From assembly GCA_963930655.1 (NCBI GenBank), contig OZ005615.1:15518001-15582000 (forward strand): 64,000 bases of DNA, written 5' to 3'. Positions 23,840 to 33,824 of the stretch are shown here, one piece after another. Origin of the DNA: Myrica gale. Lineage: Eukaryota; Streptophyta; Magnoliopsida; Fagales; Myricaceae. How positions within the stretch are numbered: the first letter of the stretch is position 1; each line of letters starts with the position of its first letter. Below the pieces are notes generated by a model. The model worked only from the letters and a program-made list of their open reading frames with translations, ran no database searches and had not been told where the DNA came from. Made by a program: the position numbers and the translations under genes.

Positions 23840-24974
23840 ACATTTCAGTATCGCTTGTAGGCGAAGACCGAACTTAAGTTCGAGTGGATTGGTGTAAGTG
23901 CAATAAGTGCGAGGAGTACTGTAAGTGGATACTGTAAGTGGACAGTAAGTGTTTCTTTTTCAAAATTGGAATGACACACTCCATCGTTTCATGAACAAGC
24001 ATGAATTTTAATCAAGCATGACATGACATGTGCATTGCATGAATTTTTTAAGAAGAAAGTTTATACAATGATTTTTATGGAAAGACTATGAGAAGTTTTA
24101 TGAAACGATAAGTTAAGTTAAGGGGCACTGGTCTGTACCGTACCAACAAGATGGACTCCCATAGCGAAGGACAAATGTGAGAAGGATGAGTGAATCCACG
24201 AGGCTGTGCAAACCACACTAAAGGACATTGAGAAGGTGTGGTGCCTCCAAGGGTCATGTCTAGCCACTGAAGGACAAATGAGAGAAGGTGCACTAGCTGA
24301 CCGCATGTAAGGTCTCCAAGGGAATTCGGGGACGGTTCCAAAGGGAACGCACAACCCTGACTTCAGGGGTTAAATGGAGCGAGCCCACAAGTAAGAGATA
24401 TGAAATGATTATGAAAAGGCCAAGAGTGGCATAAGTACGAAAGAAAGATTTTCAAGGGCCAAGGGCCGATTTCACAAGCAAGCATGAAAGAGATATTTTC
24501 AAGGGCCTGGGGCTAACTTCAAGCAAGAGCATATGCATATCCATGAGCATGCATGTGCATCACAAATCAAGTTTATTCTCTTTCATGATTATGCAAGTGC
24601 AAGTCAAGAGCATGTTTTAAGTTTATGTTTTCCCTTACTGAGTCTTTTTGACTCACGTTTTTAAAATTGTGTCATTCCAGATGCCTCAGGTGAAGAAAGT
24701 CAGGAGGACTACCTGACTCAGAGGGAAAAAAAATTATGTTCATGTTCTGTCAATGTGACTCGATCGATGAGATCAGTCATTGGTTAAGTATCAAACATGT
24801 TATATATGTATTAAGGTGAAAGATTGTCGAGAACCTTATTATGATGAGAGTTGGCTCGTTCTCTCGAGATTCTGTTTTATTCCGTTGTAAGCATGTATGT
24901 AAGAACGCTGGAGCTATCCGGGGGATTGCTCGCGGCTGTCACGGTCCCTGCGGGATGCCGTTCAGGGCGTGACA
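23840..24974 (+). repeat. 3' part of a diverged Tekay-type LTR
   Basis: Contains the family modules in order: tgtaggcgaagac, three gtaagtg donors (about 23916-23950), TTGGAATGACACAC at about 23966, the gaaggacaaatgagagaagg repeat block, cgcacaaccctgacttcagg, the hairpin TGAGTC/GACTCA (about 24649), TTGTGTCATTCCAG at about 24667-24680, and the end GCTCGCGGCTGTC...CAGGGCGTGACA. It abuts MULE transposase sequence at 24975. The 5' boundary is not visible. Confidence 0.7.
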
Positions 24975-26041
24975 AGGGATGTGAATGATGATATCTTTCC
25001 CATCGCCTTTGCAGTTGTGGGAATATAGAATAGATATTCATGGACATGGTTCATACAATTGCTATTAAAAGTTATTGGATATGACAACTCACATTTAGGT
25101 GGTAAAAGGTATGTTTCTTATGTTTACTCTTATTATACTTATAGCAATTGAATATATCACATTTAGGTGGTGTTTGAGGGCTAAAATTTTGGGGTATTAG
25201 AGTTGGTGAAAAAAATGAAGATAATTTATGGGAGTTGCGAAAAAGTGAAGAAAGAGAAGTTTCAAATGAATATTAAAGTGAAAAATAATTTATTTAATGG
25301 GGAGAGATTATTTTATAGTTTTTTTAATGAGCTTGGCACTCAAATTCCACCTTAATTTACTATAAACTAACTAACATTCTTCTAGTGTTTAATGTTGGGA
25401 CTTTTAGATACTTTTGCTGATTCGCTAGGTGGGGTTGAGCAAAGGTATTGCGTTAAACACCTCCATGCAAATTTCAAGTCGCACGGGTTCAGAGGTCAAG
25501 CCTTCAAGGATGCGCTCTTCGGGCTTGCAAGGGCTTGCACAAAGAGTCGATTTGACTACCACATAGAAAACATCAAGTGGATGAATCCGACTGCTTTAAA
25601 GTACTTAGATGAGATTGATCCTATGAGATGGTCCCGCCATGATTTCGAACGACCACTAAATGTGACCTGCTTCTCAATAATATTGACGAGGCATTCAACT
25701 AGTGGATTAAAGATGCGAGAGGGAAGCTAATCTTAAGTATGCTTACGATGATTCGTAGGTAACTGATGAATTGGTTTGTACACAAATAGGAGTGACTTGC
25801 CACGACTACATGGGATATATGCCCACGAATAAAGAGGAAGTTGGAAAGAAACAAAGATAATGCAAAATATTGTGTGAAAGGACTAATGCAGGGACTTTTG
25901 AGGTTGATATGGTCAACGACGGAAGGAAACTTTTTTTTGATATTGGTAAGACTTACATGTGTGGTCGTTGGTAATTATATGGGATCCCTTGTACCCATTA
26001 ATGTAGATGATTTTTGTTGTAAAACAACCTATATAGCTCTA
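24975..26041 (+). pseudogene. MuDR-like MULE transposase, first surviving part
   Basis: Starts abruptly after an LTR end with RDVNDDIFPIAFAVV, part of the MULE transposase catalytic domain, then a stop and NRYSWTWFIQLLL. A likely intron follows (donor GT at 25109, acceptor AG at 25385). The next exon reads GGVEQRYCVKHLHANFKSHG and ...DEIDPMRWSRHDFE, the conserved C-terminal half. After a frameshift at about 25690 NNIDEAFN and LMNWFVHK are recognisable, then a SWIM-type zinc-finger remnant CGRW...GIPCTH (about 25968-26006). The N-terminal third is missing. At least two stops and two frameshifts, so it is dead. It is interrupted at 26041 by a Copia LTR and resumes at 27302. Confidence 0.85.
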
Positions 26042-27301
26042 TTTTAGCCCAAGGTTGTTTTTGTAAAATAAATCATATTTGATTTTGATGATAACAAATG
26101 TTTCTAAGTCTCTAGAATTTACATTGTCAATCCACAATTTATAAGTGATATTTCAAAAGTTTAAAGTTTTCTCTCTCCATGTGTATAAGTTGATTTGAAA
26201 CATCACTACGCAAGTTAATACAATCAATTTCTTCCTTGTAGGTGTTTAAATGTGTTGGAATGGTTTGGAAGCTTTCAAATTGCATATACTCTTTCCAACA
26301 CTCTTTGGTGTCGAAACATACAGGACAAGTGTCGACACATTGCACTTACTCCAGAGAGATGGAAACTTAGTGTCGACACATACAAAGACAAGTGTCGACA
26401 CATTGCACATACACCCGAGACATATTTTTCAGACCAAAACATGTGTCGACACATTGACCTTATGGTGTCGACACATTGCACTGACTCCCGAACATCCAAT
26501 TTCAGTTCAATTTTCAATGTGTCAGCACATACCACATATTTGAAGATTTTTCGGGAAGCGTCAGAACTTTCAAATCGGCTCCTTAAATTGTGGGAAACTT
26601 TTCGACGGCCATTCTCACCTACCACGATGACCGTTGAAGTTTAAATGCTTTAAATACATGATTAAAAAAGAAAGAAGCAGCTCTCACAAGCACGAACAGT
26701 TGCAATAACTTCTTGACCTAACTTCTTGAGAGAGAAAGAGCCTTGAAGAAGAGAGAAGCTCGTACTAATCAAGAAAGCCTGCTATTTTCCTGATATACTT
26801 CAGCTTTCTTTTGTGATTTTTGTTTTCTTGCTCTCCCGTGTGCTTTATAATTGTATAGTCGGCTTTAAGAGTCACTCCTTCATTTAGTTGTTGTACCCAT
26901 TCATTTTAAACCTCTTGAGTGGTGGGTAAATACTAGATCCTACTCGTGTAAGTAGAAGAAATCCTTTGGTTTAAGGATTTGTGAAGAGAGTTAAAATGTG
27001 AGCTCGAAAAACATTTTGTAAAGGTTCCTTAGTACCCCGGAAGCTAAGGTGTACTTGCTTTCGTTAGATAGTGTAGGAAGCCCAAGGAAGTCAATAGCCT
27101 TGGGGGTGGACGTAGGCAAGTCTTGGCCGAACTACCTAAAAATACGGTGTCATCTCTCTATCTCTAAATCTCCTTTCACTCTTCTCATATTGTTGATCTT
27201 TGTTCTTTTGACTTATTGTCTTATTGAATAATCTTCTTGAAAAAGTTTTAATTTTATTTAAACCCAATTCACCCCCCTCTTGGGTTGCTCTTAGACTTTC
27301 A
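26042..27301 (+). repeat. Solo Ty1/copia LTR inserted in the MULE transposase
   Basis: A 1260-bp unit ending ...cttgggttgctcttagactttca, like the Sirevirus-type LTR end. CTCTA is duplicated at 26037-26041 and 27302-27306, and the transposase frame continues on either side (TTYIAL before, LYAPMLHAMLVLDDW after). The first bases are TTTTAG where TGTTAG is expected, so the start has probably mutated. No internal region remains. Confidence 0.75.
26309..26480. promoter_or_regulatory. TGTCGACA pairs in the solo Copia LTR
   Basis: Palindromes at 26330, 26371, 26393, 26444 and 26466, plus a degenerate one at 26309. They group as three pairs spaced 21, 22 and 22 bp. Linkers share words with the Tekay array: cattgcacatacacccga here, cattatgctaacacccga there, followed in both by a tttttc/ttttcc then agacc block. 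Confidence 0.6.
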
Positions 27302-27629
27302 CTCTATATGCACCGATGCTACATGCAATGCTGGTTCTAGATGACTGGTCACACATCTATGTGGATGAGTTTTTTCCTCCTCGTAAAAGGCAAGAAACCT
27401 GTTAGGCCAACGAAAGCAAGAATGCACGTTGTGTTGTAAAATGAGGGAAGTGTGATGTAGTGGGCCGCAATGCAAGAACTTGTCCCAAACCTGATAATCC
27501 AAACCGTAGGATTTATCCAAAGAAACCCAGCAAGAAGAAAAACTGCAATGTCTAGGTGACTTAATTTTTTGCAACCATAATGCATCAATATTTATTCAAT
27601 CACTATAAGTGTTGTATTTATGGATGCAG
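27302..27629 (+). pseudogene. MULE transposase continuation after the Copia LTR
   Basis: Reads LYAPMLHAMLVLDDWSH then FFPPRKRQE, the usual Trp- and Pro-rich stretch after the SWIM domain. A Cys-rich remnant (CTLCCK ... CSGPQCK, about 27417-27480) follows, where MULE transposases often have a zinc knuckle. Several stops. Confidence 0.7.
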
Positions 27630-27704
27630 GGTACTGAGGAGGCTGGACCATCTACAGTTAGATCCGTCAGTGGGAAAGGCCATAAGCGAAAGAAGGCCAC
27701 CAAG
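27630..27704 (+). pseudogene. MULE transposase C-terminal exon
   Basis: Between acceptor tggatgcag and donor AAG|GTATTT lies a 25-codon exon ending GKGHKRKKATK, a basic tail typical of MULE transposases. Related exons follow at 28108, 28282 and 30400. Confidence 0.55.
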
Positions 27705-28107
27705 GTATTTGAGTAGTTATAAGAATAAATTCTATTCCTTTGTTCATGCCAACTCAAATGTGCTATTGTGTTTTTTATGATTTAGTGCATTTTTGCACAG
27801 ATGTTGTAAGCCTCAAGTGAAGATTTTGTTGGCATGTAAAGACCTAGATTGTTACTCTAGAATTGGTGTGGTTTTATAAAGAGTACGACACACAACTAGA
27901 TAAAAAAAAAACAAGAGAGGTAGAGAGAATCTCTCTAACACTATGGAACCATAAACTCGTCATGGAAAACAGTTTCCTGCAACGTCCACCAGGCTGGCCT
28001 TGCAAACCAGCTCCCTCACTATTGACACTTCAATTTTTAATGGTTTAATGCATTACGCATATTTACAACAGTTAAAAACACGAGTTAACTTTCTCTAAAT
28101 GTTGCAG
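27705..28107 (+). other. Probable intron of the MULE transposase tail
   Basis: AT-rich, begins with a GT donor and ends ttgcag. The phrase tggtttaatgcatta recurs in the later introns, suggesting that exon and intron were duplicated together. Confidence 0.4.
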
Positions 28108-28191
28108 AGTGTTGGCATCCAGCAGAGCCAAGGTAAGAGTGTTGGAGGCCTCCCTCCTCTTAGACGTTCTCCCTAAAAGAAGGCCACCCAG
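28108..28191 (+). pseudogene. Duplicated MULE C-terminal exon, copy 2
   Basis: Reads SVGIQQSQGKSVGGLPPL, a stop, then KKATQ. Preceded by ttgcag; the donor has changed from GT to AT. Copies 3 (28282-28295 joined to 30257 onward) and 4 (30400-30483) share gttggaggcctc and ttctccctaaaag. Confidence 0.5.
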
Positions 28192-28858
28192 ATATTTGAG
28201 TATTTATTGTAGTGGTTTAATGCATTATATATATTTACAATAGTTATTTTAAATGAGTTGACTTCTTCAAAATGATGCAGACTATTGGCTGCCAGCAGGG
28301 TCAGCTCTAGGTATAGGCAACATCAATTTAGGGAGGCCTCCAATTTAAAATTTCCTTTAATAAGTATATTTAAGGTTAAGGCCTCAAAAACTTAACTTAA
28401 TTGATTTGTACAAAGTTTTTGTTAATTTTTATTCTAAAAAGAGGCCTATTAAATCTTCTTGATTGAATGAACCATTAACTCTTCATTGTTTGTTGTCATT
28501 TACAAAGTTTTCATAATTAAAGCCCTGAGATCTTTTGGAATTTGGACTCTACATACCTATTATGAGAACATTTAGATATATTCTTTATATTTTTAGAACA
28601 AAATAAATTAAAAGCAAATGACCTAACTGCTTCCATGTAGCTATTGGCTGGATTAAACCAAAACAAACAAAGTGTATATAAAATGATCAGTCTCCTTAAG
28701 ATTAGCTAGATTAAAAAACGAGAAGTCCTATAAAATCTCTTTAATTAAAGGAGATTTTAAAGTTGCTTTCACTTAAAAGAGATTTTTAGAATTAAGATTT
28801 AATATTTTTAATTTTTGTTTAATTTGAAAAAGGTTAAAATATTTGGGATGAGGATGAC

Positions 28859-29059
28859 TTGAAAGAGCATTGTATTGTACTTGAAAATATTTTAAAACAT
28901 GAAGATCATGTTGATATTGATGGTTTAAATTTAGTTTTAGAATTCAAAGGGTTAAAAGAGATTTTAAGAAGAGTGACTTGTATTATTGACAATACTTCTG
29001 CAGAAAGAAGTTTTTCAAAACTAAAACTAATAAAATCTTACTTAGCCTATGACGCAAGA
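28859..29059 (+). pseudogene. hAT transposase C-terminal fragment
   Basis: Reads ...SAERSFSKLKLIKSYL then an Ala/Tyr-rich segment, the hAT dimerisation motif of TTF-type transposases. It is cut at about 29060-29068 by a MULE and continues at 30052 (LLIENYIVTNI), as the family pattern predicts. The N-terminal and catalytic parts are absent. Confidence 0.8.
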
Positions 29060-29068
29060 AAGATTAAA

Positions 29069-30042
29069 GGGAAAAAGTCATAGTTAGCCCCGTATTTATA
29101 GGGTAAAATTAATTTTGTACCCGTTCTTATCAAAACAACTATGTGAGCCTTTTATTTTTTGAAAATTATCAATGTACGCCCCAGTCCAAATTAGGCGGTA
29201 AGTAAGACAGAAAAGCATGCAAAATGACCGAAATGCCCCTCTAAGATGAAAATTTTAATAAATAAATAAAATAATAAAAGTTAAGGAAATAAATTAAAAA
29301 TAAATAGATTATTGAAATAGAGTTACAATAGTATTATTTAACACATATTACTTGTCTTTTAAAATATCATTTTTTATTTTTAGGGAAATTGGCAATTTAG
29401 TCCTTGGGTTTTGACCCTTTTAACAGTATAGTCTTTGAGTTTCAAATTTCAAATTTAAAGCCCTTAGGTTTCATACTTTTGACAATGAGGCCCTTCCGTC
29501 AGTCTGCTGTCCATATGTTTAACGGAGCATATAGCGGTCGACCGGGTATATGTGTAAAATATGAGCGGTCGACCTTTACATGAAGCGGTCGACCTCTACA
29601 TGAAGAGGTCCACCTCTTCATGTAGCGGTCAACTGCTTCATGTAGCGGTCGGCAGATTCAAATTGCTGACGTGTCAGAGAGCTCCGTTAAGCATATGGAC
29701 GGTAGACTGACGGAAGGGCCTCATTGTCAAAAGTGTGAAACCTAAGGGCTTTAAATTTGAATTTAAAATTCAAGGACTAAACTGTTAAAAGGGTCAAAAC
29801 CCAATGACTAAATTGTTAAATTCCCTTATTTTTAATGAAAATTTTTAATATTTTAAGTAATTTTGTCTTGAAGGGGCATTTTGGTCATTTTACATGTTTT
29901 TCTATCTGATATAACTTTTGTTTTGGACGGGGCAAACATTGTTTATTTTCAAAACATAAAGGGCTCAAATTGTCATTTTGATTATAACGAATACAAAATT
30001 GATTTTGTCCTATAGATACGAGACTAACTATGACTTTTCTCC
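29069..30042. mobile_element. Nonautonomous MULE inside the hAT, perfect 9-bp duplication
   Basis: Begins GGGAAAAAGTCATAGTTAG and ends CTAACTATGACTTTTCTCC. AAGATTAAA is duplicated at 29060-29068 and 30043-30051. Terminal inverted repeats extend over 100 bases. It hosts another MULE at 29383. Confidence 0.9.
29383..29825. mobile_element. 443-bp MULE nested in a MULE, carrying GGTCGACC repeats
   Basis: Begins GGGAAATTGGCAATTTAG and ends CTAAATTGTTAAATTCCC. TTATTTTTA is duplicated at 29374-29382 and 29826-29834. Inverted arms of about 145 bases flank a short centre (about 29530-29660) with several copies of agcggtcgacc joined by (t/c)tacatga linkers. No coding capacity. Confidence 0.9.
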
Positions 30043-30051
30043 AAGATTAAA

Positions 30052-30256
30052 TTGATTAGACATTTTATTAATTGAAAATTATATAGTAACAAATATAGAA
30101 TATAAAAATTTTGATCCAGTAATTTTGCATATCAACAATTAAGAAGAATAAATTTAAGTTAATTTTAATTTTTAGATATATTATTTTATAAATTGGTATA
30201 AAAAGCATCACTTTGGGGTTTCACCTAAAGCTCCAATTACCTTAGAGCCACCCCTG
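30052..30256 (+). pseudogene. hAT transposase tail and right end
   Basis: Continues the interrupted hAT C-terminus (LLIENYIVTNIEYKNFD) and then runs through noncoding sequence to the right terminal inverted repeat. Confidence 0.55.
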
Positions 30257-30399
30257 CTAATAAATCCAAGGTGCGAGTGTTGAAGGCCTCCCCCTGTAAG
30301 ATGTTCTTTCCTAAAGCCCCAATTATTTAGTGGTTTAATGCATTAAACATATTTATGACATTTATAAAAAAATGAGATTTCTTATTCTAAATGATGCAG

Positions 30400-30483
30400 A
30401 CTGTTGGCACCTAGCAAAGCCAAGGTGTGAGTGTTGGAGGCCTCTCTCTTCTTATATGTTCTCCCTAAAAGAAGGTCACCAAG
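30400..30483 (+). pseudogene. Duplicated MULE C-terminal exon, copy 4
   Basis: Acceptor gatgcag before and AAG|GTACTT donor after. Near-copy of 28108-28191, with stops. A last tail exon starts near 30570 and, after removal of the Copia element, continues at 54081 (SSRARGKAGMKATQ, stop). Confidence 0.5.
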
Positions 30484-30600
30484 GTACTTCAATACTTATT
30501 TTGGTGCATCAATGGACTAAACATATTCCTACGTGTTCAGAAAAATGATATAAATTTTTAAATGGTGCAAACACACACCGCTACCAACACACAAGAGAGT

Positions 30601-31856
30601 TGTTGGAAATATGCCCTCAAAACTAGTTATTAGAATAATTAGAATATAATTATTTCTCTTATCGTCACATGTATTTATTACTTATTAGGTATAATGTTGT
30701 AACATGAGATATTACACAGTTATATTGTAAAGCGAAATTGTACAAAATTGTGATGATGATTAATGAATGAAAAGACAGAGAGTATGAATTTTCGGTTCCT
30801 TGTGCACTTCACAGTTGTTCTAGACTGAGGTACATACTTATGTACAAATAGGTCTACACTCATTGTGCCTCTAGTAAATTTGATGATGGACTCCGTCATT
30901 GAGGTAGTGACCTTAAGCAAACGAGTGGGTGCACTGTAAGAGTACATGCATTGAACAAGATCAAATATGAATACCTTCTGGAAGTGATCACTGTTGTTGA
31001 GAAGATATTCAACATAATTAGTTTATTATATCCTTAGACCTGAGAGGTTTATGCAGGTATATTTTTTGTGTACTTGTGCCTCGACCGAGTCATCGGGTGC
31101 TGATCTTTCTAGATTAAATATTCTAGACAATTTTTGTGTCTTGTACAAGATAAATGAGCTTGTGTAAATGCTCAACAAGAAATCCACCAGTCTCTTTATG
31201 AGATAGTATATTCAGTATATTTATATATAGTTTGACTCGAAAAGAAATCACTGACTAGTGGACTTTTGTGTAAATGTTTTTCATAATTAGTATATATTAT
31301 TTATTTATTTGTGAAATTATTTTAGAAACATTTTAAGAGTGCAATGTGTTATAGATTGTGAATTAAAATTTTATAAGCTAGAGACTTAATCGATGATACT
31401 ATTTCGATCATGTTAGCTCATATGGAATATTGTAATGCCGAAGGAGAAATAAACAAATAATTGTTAGCAAAAGAGATTTCATGAAAAATAGTCTCACTAT
31501 CTTGGGGGTTAAATGTGATATGTTAATGGACATGATCACAATTTGTAGAAGCCCATAAATTTGGAATACAAAATATAAGAGAGTTAAATGAAAAAGAGTT
31601 TTTAATGATGATCATACAGCCGAGATTTGAGATCCCTAAAGATCACACGCACAAGCACAGGAGAAGCTCTAAGTGAACCATTATAAATAGCTCAGACTTC
31701 ATTTTAGAGAAGGTGAAGTCATTTTCACAAGAATTGTTCTCTCTCTAAAAGCTCTCTCTCAACTTTTCTCTCAGAACTGTGTACGTGGATTTGAAGGTGG
31801 CAAAACACTTGGGCTACTAGATTTCAACGATCCAGATTTTCATTGCGAATCTTACA
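30601..31856 (+). repeat. 5' LTR of the Copia element
   Basis: 1256 bp, TGT...ACA termini. Aligns along its length with 52889-54080, with many substitutions and small gaps, so the insertion is not recent. Confidence 0.9.
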
Positions 31857-31857
31857 A

Positions 31858-31869
31858 TGGTATTAGAGC
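31858..31869 (+). other. Primer-binding site, tRNA-iMet type, mutated
   Basis: TGGTATTAGAGC differs from the standard site by one C-to-T change. It starts two bases after the LTR. Confidence 0.8.
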
Positions 31870-32467
31870 TCAGATTTAGCGAAATCTCACGGTTCAGGTT
31901 AGTGTTCTTGCTCAAACCCACGCGCATGAAAAATTCGTGTTGTTCAAGATTTCTGTTGTTTAATAGTTATTCCGTATGGTGGAGCATGTTTATATGCTTG
32001 CATGTGATTTTTCTTTTGGAAAATTGAGAATATGTTAATTGTTTTCTCTTGTTGCATGCGTCTTTGAAAAGGAGAAAAAGAAACTTTGTTTTCTCATTGT
32101 GGGTGCTGCATGTTTGACAAAAAGAGAACAAGTTTGTTGGTTCTCTTGTTGAGATCAGTCCATATTTATGGATGAAAGTTGTGTTTGTTGAGAAAACAAT
32201 GGCAGAGAAACTTTTTTGGTTTGCCTGAAGAGCAAGAAAACAAAAAGAGATGAAAACTTTTTTTCCAAGAAAATTTTCTTTTCTCCAAGAAAGATAGTTC
32301 TTCTTATTGTCGTGTGGTGTTTTTCCATTGATTCATTTCTTTTCTGTTAGAAGACTAGAATCTGAAATTGATGTTATTGTTTTGTGAGACAAATTGATAT
32401 TCAGGCCATATTAGTTTTGTTTGTCTGCAAAAGAAGAGGAGTAGGAAAAGTTTGTGTTGGTTTTGTA
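31870..32467 (+). other. Copia leader region
   Basis: Pyrimidine- and TTTTCTC-rich sequence after the primer-binding site. No gag N-terminus recognised. Confidence 0.4.
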
Positions 32468-32955
32468 CGAATAATACCCTAAAAATCATTTAGCTAAATT
32501 ATAGTTGTTTAGATATCACATGTTTATATCTATTTATTGGGTAATATGAGTGACCTTATAGAAAATTCATGCCAATGATTAATGAATCAAAGGCGAAAAA
32601 GATGACTATTTGGTTTCTTGTTCACTTGATGTTTTGTTCTAGACCGAGGTACATATTGATGTACGATAGGTTTACACTTGTTGTGCCTCTATTTAATAGG
32701 ATGATGGACTTCTTCATTAAGGTGGTGACCTTAAGCAATCGAGTGGGTGTAATGTAAGAGTACAAGCACAGAACGGGATCAAATATGAATAATTTTTGGA
32801 AGTGATCACTGATGTTGAGAAGATATTCAACACAATAGGTTTATTGTATCCTTAGACCTGAGAGGTTCATACGGATCTATTTGTTGTGTACTTGTGCTTT
32901 GACCAAGTCATTTGGTGATGATCTTTCTTGGTCAAATATTCCAGATAACGTTGGG
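32468..32955 (+). repeat. Partial diverged LTR of the same Copia family
   Basis: Matches the LTR at 30601 in order: cacatgt.tttat, gattaatgaat, gttctaga, ggtgaccttaagca, gatcaaatatgaata, ttgagaagatattcaac, tccttagacctgagaggtt. It stops at about 32955. Neither end is a clean LTR terminus. Confidence 0.7.
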
Positions 32956-33799
32956 TCTTTTTTTAAACGGCTTGTTTGTTCTATTTTTAAAAGAAGCTGG
33001 ATCGGGTCAATTTTATTTAAAATTGGACCAACCCAGGTGGCAAGCCCAAATTCCTTTAAATATATTAAAAAATGGGGCAAAGGGGCTACAAGGGTCGAAC
33101 GGGCTAACCCAAAAGGCTAGCCTGTGACCGTATGGGCAGCCCATGGCCAAATTGGATATGGGCCACGCATGTGACCCATATGGGGTTCGACCCTAAAGAG
33201 CCAAATGGACCGGGTTTGACTTGAATCCACCGCCTGACCCATACCGATGGGTCAATGTCACCCGTTTCACCAGCAAATCCGTTTGACCCACTCAGTGTAA
33301 CCGGTTGACCAAAAAAGAACCACCTAAAAAAATACATTTTTTAACAGAGTTAATGTAAGAGTTAAATGGGATAGTTTTAGAAGAAGATCAATCTCATGGC
33401 CTTCCATTGTTGGTATGTGGGAATCTTATTTGAGTGATGCTGGTTAAAACTAAAATAGTCTAGACCAATTATTGATCTTATAATTTGTTCGATGTACTTC
33501 TTGTGATGATAAGTGAGCGTGTATGAATGGTGGGGTGTTGACTAATATATCAATGCTATCCGTTACAAAATTACTTGTCATTTAGACGATGGTTGCACTT
33601 AACCAAATAAACTTGTTAGCTAAAATAATGAAGATTCTGTTTATGTTGGTGGCCAAAAGAAAATCAAGTGTAACAAATATTTGTATACGTATAGTATACA
33701 ACATGAGATGGATTTCTGATGAATAGTTGATATTCACTTTTAGAAGTTGTTGCATGATTACTAATGAATAGTTGATATTCACTTTTAGTATTGACCTTG
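32956..33799. other. Unassigned filler within the Copia internal region
   Basis: 33000-33330 is rich in ggtc/gacc words without clear repeat ends. 33717-33787 holds a tandem duplication of tgaatagttgatattcactt. No coding signal. Confidence 0.3.
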
Positions 33800-33824
33800 A
33801 TGACAAACATGTTACAGAAGCAAT
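33800..33824 (+). pseudogene. Copia gag, fragment before the Athila insertion
   Basis: Reads MTNMLQKQ and joins, through a single copy of GCAAT, to 50822 onward (CGSLAIAEEMLSYLQELFGE). The frame is restored when the Athila element is removed. Confidence 0.7.

Larger units (their letters stand above)
28296..30256 (+). mobile_element. hAT element, TTF type, inserted in a MULE exon
   Basis: Begins CAGGGTCAGCTCTAGGTATA and ends CTTAGAGCCACCCCTG, terminal inverted repeats CAGGG...GCTCTA with mismatches, as in plant hAT elements with TTF-type transposases. It carries the C-terminal transposase remnant. The 8-bp duplication is not recognisable, so it is old. It holds two nested MULEs. Confidence 0.65.

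Noticed and set aside
33000..33345. GC-richer block with ggtc/gacc words as a fourth palindrome cassette
   Set aside because: No perfect TCGA palindromes or regular spacing; the words are scattered.
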